Source: Elusimicrobiota bacterium (GTDB lineage Bacteria > Elusimicrobiota > Elusimicrobia > JACQJN01). Taken from it: 11,445 nt of DNA. The number at the start of each line of letters is the position of its first letter. Position 1 is the stretch's first letter. The notes under the pieces were generated by a model. It ran no database searches and was not told where the DNA came from. It was given only the letters and a program-made list of their open reading frames with translations. Below are positions 7,296-11,445 of the stretch, one piece after another. A program made the position numbers and the translations under genes. Location: NCBI GenBank assembly GCA_016205045.1, contig JACQJM010000099.1, positions 1 through 11,445 of the forward strand, written 5' to 3'.

Positions 7296-7880
7296 TTATT
7301 TTGTGAGGGGAGTTTTTTGAAAGAACTTTTTTGAGGTGATCTTGCTGTTGCAGTCTTGAATAAGAGGCGCTGCGGTGTCGCGTATTTTTTCCGCGGCCGA
7401 TTCTGCGATAGGTTTGGCTTTTCCATACACGCTGTCTTGTAGTGCGGTCCAAATTTGCTCATCAGAGAATTTGTTTTGTTGAACTAGCTGGCTCCTGATT
7501 TTTTGAATCATCTCTCGTTTACCGTCCGCCAGTTCTTGGATGGTCAAGAACCCCAGCATTCCATGCAATCTTTTTGTGGCGTCTGTATAGGGGAGGTCGA
7601 AGAATTCTTGGCCCTCCATCAAAACGATGACCTCGCGAAGAGAAAATGGGAAGCCCTGACCGAGAGGCTGCTCCAGGAAGTCCTGCTTTTTATTTTTAAG
7701 GCAGGTGTCTAGCTGCGCAAGCAAGGGGTCCTGTTCGGTGAGTTCTACGGTTCTCATGGAGTCTGCCTGAGCCTGTCGGAGAGAATCAGCGGGAGATTGC
7801 GCAAATAGATAAACAGAGTGGGTCAATACAAATGAAGCAATCCAAATGATACAGGACTTCCTTTTAAATGTATTTTTCAC
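7296..7880 (-). CDS. Secreted protein of unknown function
   Basis: The 194-residue protein has a signal peptide: basic KNTFKRK at 2-8, hydrophobic 9-26, likely cleavage after A27. The mature part is mixed helical, with two cysteines (C60 and C177) that could form a disulfide in the periplasm and a Lys-rich C-terminus. I do not recognise the family. I chose the GTG at 7880 because it starts right at the signal peptide and a G-rich ribosome binding site (GGGGG, complement of 7888-7892) precedes it. An in-frame GTG at 7898 would add six residues. It is followed on the same strand, 75 bases on, by the DUF3332-like lipoprotein, so the two may be read together, although the second gene also has its own promoter. 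Confidence 0.65.
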   Translation of the reverse strand: MKNTFKRKSCIIWIASFVLTHSVYLFAQSPADSLRQAQADSMRTVELTEQDPLLAQLDTCLKNKKQDFLEQPLGQGFPFSLREVIVLMEGQEFFDLPYTDATKRLHGMLGFLTIQELADGKREMIQKIRSQLVQQNKFSDEQIWTALQDSVYGKAKPIAESAAEKIRDTAAPLIQDCNSKITSKKFFQKTPLTK

Positions 7881-8017
7881 AGAACTACCCCCATCCACCT
7901 CTGTACCTATTTTCGCTTATTTTAAATGAACTGGCTAGGATCATAGGGCCCAGGAATTCTTCGACATAAGACCTATGGAAATATTCCCCAGATGGTCTCG
8001 CGTGGGACAGGGTGGAT

Positions 8018-8026
8018 TGATATAAT
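8018..8026 (+). promoter_or_regulatory. Extended -10 promoter of the vanX-like gene
   Basis: TGATATAAT (8018-8026) is a perfect extended -10 element (TGn plus TATAAT). No good -35 is seen 17 bases upstream, which extended -10 promoters tolerate. Transcription would start at about 8032-8034, only a few bases before the ATG at 8038, implying an almost leaderless mRNA. No Shine-Dalgarno is present, which fits. The remainder of the divergent spacer 7881-8017 shows only a weak 6-base inverted repeat (CATAGG 7942-7947, CCTATG 7972-7977). Confidence 0.5.
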
Positions 8027-8037
8027 AATGAAGATTC

Positions 8038-8634
8038 ATGCGCTATTTTGCTCTCTTTCTCGTTTTATGTGGTTGTGTTTCTTTAGGTGAACCTCTTGTT
8101 CGTATCCAGAACGTTTCTCCTAATGTGGATTTGGACATTCGCTACGCGACCGATAATAATTTCACCGGCAAAAAAGTCTACCCTGCAGCCGTTTGCGGTT
8201 TAAGAAAATCGGTGGCCGATCGTTTGGCAGCGGTGGCAAGGGAATTTGAGGCCATGGGATATCAGCTTAAAGTGTATGATTGCTACCGGCCCCTCTCCGT
8301 CCAGAAGCGATTTTGGGCTCTCGTTCCGGATGAGAGGTATGTGGCGAATCCCGCCAAAGGCTCAAGACATAACCGTGGAGCGGCGGTGGATGTGACCCTG
8401 GTGGATAAGAGTGGAAAAGAGTTGGAGATGCCCTCGGCTTATGATGATTTTTCGGAAAAGGCCCATCGGGATTATACAGGAGCTACGCCCATGGCCTTAA
8501 GAAATAAGGAAATATTGGAGAAGGTGATGATTCACCATGGTTTTGTGGGGCTTCCCACGGAATGGTGGCATTTTGATGCCCAGGGCTGGGAGAAATACCC
8601 TATTGAGGATATACCCTTGGAAGACATCAGGTAA
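8038..8634 (+). CDS. vanX: VanX/DdpX-type D-alanyl-D-alanine dipeptidase, putative lipoprotein
   Basis: The enzyme is expected to hydrolyse D-Ala-D-Ala with a catalytic zinc (peptidase family M15D). The sequence shows the zinc motif SRHNRGAAVD at 109-118 (H111 and D118 as ligands), the second metal/catalytic motif E175-W-W-H178, and R84 in DCYRP, matching the conserved VanX arginine. At 198 residues it has normal family length. The first 13 residues form a short hydrophobic signal ending L-C-G-C, so it is probably a lipoprotein facing the periplasm, unlike cytoplasmic VanX of resistance operons. A role in recycling cell-wall peptides is therefore more likely than glycopeptide resistance; no vanH, vanA ligase or vanRS genes are nearby. 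The downstream epimerase also handles murein dipeptides. A less exact name would be M15 family D,D-dipeptidase. Confidence 0.88.
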   Translation: MRYFALFLVLCGCVSLGEPLVRIQNVSPNVDLDIRYATDNNFTGKKVYPAAVCGLRKSVADRLAAVAREFEAMGYQLKVYDCYRPLSVQKRFWALVPDERYVANPAKGSRHNRGAAVDVTLVDKSGKELEMPSAYDDFSEKAHRDYTGATPMALRNKEILEKVMIHHGFVGLPTEWWHFDAQGWEKYPIEDIPLEDIR

Positions 8635-8637
8635 AAA

Positions 8638-8697
8638 CGGTTTACAGTTTACGGTGAAGAGAATAAAAGATAATAAAGACAATTTAAAGTTTACGGT
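8638..8697 (+). repeat. GTTTAC-type short direct repeats between vanX-like and epimerase genes
   Basis: AGTTTACGGT occurs exactly at 8646-8655 and again at 8688-8697, offset 42 bases, and a related GGTTTACAG lies at 8639-8647. The pieces resemble degenerate intergenic repeats built on GTTTACGG that are seen in some bacterial genomes. Two short hairpins without T-runs follow (CGGCA/TGCCG at 8716-8729 and ATCCGCC/GGTGGAT at 8735-8751). No promoter or terminator is convincing here. Confidence 0.45.
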
Positions 8698-8778
8698 ACA
8701 AAATGAAGAACATTGCGGCAAAAGTGCCGGGTTAATCCGCCTAGGGTGGATACCTGGCTCCTTTTGACGATTAAAAAT

Positions 8779-9858
8779 ATGAAAGATTGTTTAATTAAAG
8801 AGGTTCGGGTGTGGAAGCTCAACGCCGAACTGACTCAGCCTTTTGCTATTTCCCATGGACAACATGATCAAGCGGAAAATGTCCTCATCCGATTGGATTT
8901 ATCCAACGGGGTATCGGGATTTGGGGAAGCCGCCTGCGCCCCGCATATTACCGGAGAAACCCAGGATGGGACTTTAGCTTCCCTCCGGGCGTGTGGCCAG
9001 TGGCTTGTGGGCAAACCCGCAGAGTTGTATAGGAGCTTATGTCGATTGCTGGCCGAGAGACTTCAAAACAACCGATGTGCCTTGGCAGGTCTGGAGATGG
9101 CCCTTCTGGATGCTTTGACCCGATGCTGGAATGTTCCCTTATACCGATTTTTTGGGGGAGCCGGAACACGTATAGAGACCGACATGACGGTTACGGTGGG
9201 GTCGGTCGAGGAGGCGGGAGCTCTTACCCGACAGATTCTTAAAAAAGGAATTCGCAAACTCAAGGTAAAGGTGGGGCGCGATTTTGATCTTGATCTTTTA
9301 AGAGTGCGCCGCATCCATCAAATGGCTCCGCGCTGCGAGATTGTCCTGGACGCCAATCAGGCGTTTGATCCCGGTCGAACCATGCTTTTCTTAAAAAAGG
9401 TTCGCGCTTTCGGGGTACGGCCGGCTCTTTTTGAACAACCTGTTCCTAAGGCAGACTGGGAGGGACTCAAGTGGTTGGGGAAACACTGCCCAGTTCCTGT
9501 CTGCGCGGATGAAAGTGCTTCTAATTTTCTGGATGTATCCCGCATCGTGCGGGAAAAAGCGGTGCCGGCCGTGAACATCAAACTCATGAAATTTGGCCTT
9601 TTAGAAGCCGCAGAGGCGGCTTCTCTGTGCCGGGCCGCGGGTATACAACTGATGATAGGAGGGATGTTGGAGTCTCGTCTGGCGATGACCGCGGGGGCGC
9701 ATTTGGCCGCAGGGATGGGCTGTTTTCAGTTTGTGGATTTGGATACGCCTTATTTCTTTAAGAAAGACCCCATGCGTGGGCCGGGCCTTAAATCCAATGG
9801 CGTGTACGACCTCAAGCCCATCTCCTGCGGCATTGGGGTCGTTCCCCGCCACTCGTAA
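8779..9858 (+). CDS. Dipeptide epimerase (L-Ala-D/L-Glu epimerase type), enolase superfamily
   Basis: The 359-residue enzyme has the full active site of the muconate-lactonizing/AEE subgroup: KLKVKVG with the acid-base K164 (K162 preceding), metal ligands D191 (DANQ), E219 (FEQP) and D244 (CADES), the second acid-base lysine K268 (NIKLMK), and a C-terminal VDLDTP (DLD at 320-322) that in AEE enzymes binds the dipeptide amino group. It is expected to interconvert L-Ala-D-Glu and L-Ala-L-Glu in murein peptide catabolism; a different dipeptide specificity is possible, since family members vary widely. The ATG at 8779 was chosen because homology begins there; an in-frame TTG at 8713 would add 22 unlikely residues. 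No Shine-Dalgarno is visible. It follows the D-Ala-D-Ala dipeptidase gene on the same strand, consistent with shared wall-peptide salvage. Confidence 0.9.
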   Translation: MKDCLIKEVRVWKLNAELTQPFAISHGQHDQAENVLIRLDLSNGVSGFGEAACAPHITGETQDGTLASLRACGQWLVGKPAELYRSLCRLLAERLQNNRCALAGLEMALLDALTRCWNVPLYRFFGGAGTRIETDMTVTVGSVEEAGALTRQILKKGIRKLKVKVGRDFDLDLLRVRRIHQMAPRCEIVLDANQAFDPGRTMLFLKKVRAFGVRPALFEQPVPKADWEGLKWLGKHCPVPVCADESASNFLDVSRIVREKAVPAVNIKLMKFGLLEAAEAASLCRAAGIQLMIGGMLESRLAMTAGAHLAAGMGCFQFVDLDTPYFFKKDPMRGPGLKSNGVYDLKPISCGIGVVPRHS

Positions 9859-9888
9859 CCCACTTCCTGAATTGACTTATACATGTCC

Positions 9889-9917
9889 TTGATTTTCTGA
9901 TCGGCACTTTATATAAT
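9889..9917 (+). promoter_or_regulatory. Sigma70-type promoter of the fur-family gene
   Basis: TTGATT (9889-9894), exactly 17 bases, then a perfect TATAAT (9912-9917). Expected start about 9924, giving a leader of about 16 bases before the ATG at 9940. The last two bases of the -10 box belong to the palindrome at 9916-9934, so a bound repressor would block the polymerase. Confidence 0.75.
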
Positions 9918-9934
9918 TGAAATGAAGTTTCAAT
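9916..9934. promoter_or_regulatory. 19-bp palindromic operator at the fur-family promoter
   Basis: ATTGAAATGAAGTTTCAAT is a perfect 7-5-7 inverted repeat that overlaps the -10 box and the expected start site. Sixteen of 19 bases match the element upstream of the iron permease at 10451-10469. The length and placement fit a Fur-type autoregulatory operator, but the sequence differs from the classical GATAAT-based Fur box. Confidence 0.65.
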
Positions 9935-9939
9935 AAGAA

Positions 9940-10434
9940 ATGGAAACCAAGGAACTTGTTTTCTTCCCTACATGGACTGCGGGACGCAAGGGATATGCCA
10001 AGCGGATTCGTCACGTCTTTTCAGAATACTTAGAAAAGAAAGATTTAAGGCTCACCCCCCAACGAGAGAAAATTCTGGATCTTCTTTTAGGGGCAGAACG
10101 GCATCTGAGTCAGGAGGAGATATATCAAGCCTTGAAAGCAGAAGGCATTGGTCGGGTGACTGTTTTTAGAATGCTTAAACTTCTAGAACGGGCGAATTTA
10201 GCCGAAGGGGTTACCACTGCTAACGGTCAGCCCAGGTTTGAGATCAAGATGGAGCGTCCGCATCACGATCATTTGGTCTGTATCGAGTGTGGACACATCA
10301 TGGAGATTCAGTGGCCGGAGGTGGAAAGGGTGCAGGAAAAGACTTGCCGCAAGGTGGGTTTTTCTCCGCTATGGCACCGTCACGAAATTTTTGGCCGTTG
10401 TGCAGAGTGTCGGGTCAAAGCGGAAACGCCTTGA
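9940..10434 (+). CDS. Fur-family metal-responsive transcriptional regulator
   Basis: The 164-residue protein has the Fur layout. An N-terminal winged helix (about 30-95) contains LTPQREKILDLL at 38-49 and a recognition helix region GRVTVFRMLKLLE at 71-83, where most Fur proteins have TVYRTL. The C-terminal dimerisation and metal domain has HHDH at 108-111, CIECGH with C114/C117, WHRHE at 145-149 and CAEC with C154/C157; the two CxxC pairs usually bind structural zinc. A 20-residue N-terminal extension precedes the usual start. The gene is behind a strong promoter overlapped by a palindrome repeated before the downstream FTR1 gene, so it probably represses itself and the iron permease when iron is replete. 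Fur is the best guess from that context; PerR or Zur specificity is not excluded. Confidence 0.88.
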   Translation: METKELVFFPTWTAGRKGYAKRIRHVFSEYLEKKDLRLTPQREKILDLLLGAERHLSQEEIYQALKAEGIGRVTVFRMLKLLERANLAEGVTTANGQPRFEIKMERPHHDHLVCIECGHIMEIQWPEVERVQEKTCRKVGFSPLWHRHEIFGRCAECRVKAETP

Positions 10435-10442
10435 GTTTTTTT
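10418..10442 (+). terminator. Weak terminator or attenuator between fur-family and FTR1 genes
   Basis: GCG (10420-10422), loop GAAA (10423-10426) and CGC (10427-10429), with two further A-T pairs across a bulged C, precede a run of seven T (10436-10442). The hairpin overlaps the stop codon of the regulator gene. The stem is short, so read-through into FTR1 is expected; it may only reduce coupling between the two genes. Confidence 0.3.
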
Positions 10443-10450
10443 GAACCAGC

Positions 10451-10469
10451 AATGAAATCAAATTTCAAT
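10451..10469. promoter_or_regulatory. 19-bp palindromic operator upstream of the FTR1 permease
   Basis: AATGAAATCAAATTTCAAT matches the fur-promoter palindrome at 16 of 19 positions and keeps the TGAAA-N5-TTTCA core. It ends 14 bases before the FTR1 start codon. A TTGAAC at 10441-10446 could be a -35 box, but no good -10 is placed correctly, so the permease promoter itself stays uncertain. Confidence 0.6.
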
Positions 10470-10483
10470 AATATGGAGGATTT

Positions 10484-11248
10484 ATGTTCCAATCGTTTGT
10501 GATCACGCTTCGAGAAGGACTGGAAGCATTTTTGATTGTGGCCATCAGCCTGGCCTATTTGCGCAAGAGAGGCCAAAACAGATTAGTTCCTGCCGTGCGT
10601 TGGGGAATTGGGATTTCTGTGTTGTTGAGCGTGGTGGCAGGAGTACTTTTAGGAAAAGCCAGCAACCAGCCTTTATGGGAGGGAATCTTGGCTTTGGTCG
10701 CGGTGGTGTTGGTGGGGTCTTTGGTGGTTCATATGTGGCGCGCCGCCAAAACATTGAGGAAGGACATAGAACATCAATTGGCCGCTTCTGCGACTCAAGC
10801 GGGGAAAGCCGCTTTTTGGGGAGTCTTCTTTTTTACGGCGTTGATGATAACACGAGAAGGAATGGAGATGGCGCTGCTCATGAATACCCTTTTGTTTCAA
10901 GTCAGTTCCGTGGAAGCCTGTTGGGGGGCTTTGTTGGGGTTGGTTTTGGCGGCCGGCTTGGCGTGGATGTGGTCTCGCTACGGCCACCGCATTCAGCTGG
11001 GGCTATTTCTCCAAGTTACCTCCGTTTTTCTGGTCCTTTTCTTATTTCAACTTTTTATTTATGGATTCCATGAATTGACGGAGGCGGCGGTGTTGCCCTT
11101 GGATAATGAAAAGTGGCACTGGATCACGGAACCCTATGGCCCGGATGGGGTCTATGGGCAGTGGTTGAGCTTCGCCTTGGTGCTTATTCCGGTGGGGTGG
11201 TTATTGGTGGCCTGGGTGCGGGAAAGGAGACAATTGGCCACTTCATGA
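10484..11248 (+). CDS. FTR1-family high-affinity iron permease
   Basis: The 254-residue integral membrane protein has about seven hydrophobic helices and both hallmark iron-binding motifs of the FTR1/EfeU family: R-E-G-L-E at 10-14 in the first helix and R-E-G-M-E at 124-128 in the fourth. A late HELTE segment (196-200) is also typical. It should carry iron across the inner membrane; yeast Ftr1 needs a ferroxidase partner and E. coli EfeU works with EfeO and EfeB, but no such partner is in this window. GGAGGA (10475-10480) lies three bases before the ATG, a close but usable ribosome binding site. It follows the Fur-family gene by 49 bases, behind a shared-type operator, so iron repression is likely. 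The 170 bases after it show no clear terminator, only a short AAAGG/CCTTT repeat at 11350-11361. Confidence 0.92.
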   Translation: MFQSFVITLREGLEAFLIVAISLAYLRKRGQNRLVPAVRWGIGISVLLSVVAGVLLGKASNQPLWEGILALVAVVLVGSLVVHMWRAAKTLRKDIEHQLAASATQAGKAAFWGVFFFTALMITREGMEMALLMNTLLFQVSSVEACWGALLGLVLAAGLAWMWSRYGHRIQLGLFLQVTSVFLVLFLFQLFIYGFHELTEAAVLPLDNEKWHWITEPYGPDGVYGQWLSFALVLIPVGWLLVAWVRERRQLATS

Positions 11249-11418
11249 GCTGGTCCCAGGGGTGGAGCATAAAATTTATTTCAGATTCAGGCGTTGAGTA
11301 TTTTATTGAGCTCAGCAGGTGATCAGGAAAATATTGTAGCACAAAACAGAAAGGTTCCTTTGATTTTGAAGTCCCAAGATAGAAAAACCTTGGATATAGT
11401 GGTAAAATCGTAAGGAAT

Positions 11419-11445
11419 GGTGCGGTAGCCAAGTGGTCCAAGGCG
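11419..11445 (+). tRNA. 5' part of a tRNA gene, identity uncertain (Cys-like), cut by the window edge
   Basis: GGTGCGG (acceptor strand 11419-11425), TA, D-stem GCC (11428-11430), a loop AAGTGGTCCAA with the invariant GG, and the closing D-stem GGC plus G are visible before the window ends. The run TAGCCAAGTGGT is common in bacterial tRNA-Cys, but tRNA-Ser is possible since the anticodon is not included. TATAGT (11395-11400) or TAAAAT (11403-11408) may be the -10 box. Confidence 0.8.

Noticed and set aside
8038..8634. Vancomycin-resistance vanX gene
   Set aside because: No D-Ala-D-Lac ligase, VanH dehydrogenase or two-component system is nearby, and the protein has an export signal, so peptide salvage fits better.
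8716..8751. Intrinsic terminator after the dipeptidase gene
   Set aside because: The two short hairpins here (CGGCA/TGCCG and ATCCGCC/GGTGGAT) are not followed by a T-run, so termination is not supported.
198..11248. Magnetosome gene island (coiled-coil scaffold proteins close to iron-transport genes)
   Set aside because: No recognisable mam, mms, man or actin-like mamK gene is in the window, and the iron module is about 4.7 kb from the coiled-coil operon, separated by unrelated genes on both strands. It remains only a loose idea to test with a wider window.
1..11445. CRISPR array, insertion sequence or integrase-bounded island
   Set aside because: No regularly spaced identical repeats, transposase, recombinase or target-site duplications are visible. 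The tRNA at the right edge could be an integration site, but its 3' end lies outside the window.

Overview
The window looks like an ordinary chromosomal segment of a Gram-negative bacterium. Two or three proteins carry lipoprotein or secretion signals, there is murein-peptide salvage (a VanX-type D,D-dipeptidase and an Ala-Glu-type epimerase), and there is a Fur/FTR1 iron module. I cannot place the phylum from sequence alone. The mixture of giant coiled coils, tight gene packing and weak or missing Shine-Dalgarno sequences suggests an uncultured lineage of the Omnitrophota/Elusimicrobiota/Nitrospirota sort, but that is only a guess.

Layout. 1-197: promoter region with two inverted repeats and a TTGACA-17-TAAACT promoter. 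198-5173 (+): a two-gene, translationally overlapping operon. Its first gene encodes a 1253-residue soluble coiled-coil protein with no proline in its last 1102 residues. Its second encodes a 405-residue coiled-coil protein anchored by an N-terminal membrane hairpin. Both end in the same LLSAC-containing tail. 5240-6496 (+): a family 2 glycosyltransferase fused to a class I SAM methyltransferase, probably cotranscribed. 6504-7220 and 7296-7880 (-): a DUF3332-like lipoprotein and an unrecognised secreted protein. 8038-8634 (+): VanX-like lipoprotein D,D-dipeptidase. 8779-9858 (+): enolase-superfamily dipeptide epimerase. 9940-10434 and 10484-11248 (+): Fur-family regulator and FTR1 iron permease. 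11419-11445: the 5' end of a tRNA gene cut by the window edge.

How the parts work together. The coiled-coil pair is the least conventional element. Its repeats are in hendecad (11-residue) register, and the membrane-anchored partner shares its C-terminal tail, so I infer a membrane-tethered filament or scaffold of unknown purpose. VanX plus epimerase would salvage D-Ala-D-Ala and L-Ala-D-Glu from cell-wall turnover. Fur and FTR1 each sit behind a near-identical 19-bp palindrome (TGAAA-N5-TTTCA core), which points to one small iron-responsive regulon with a non-canonical operator.
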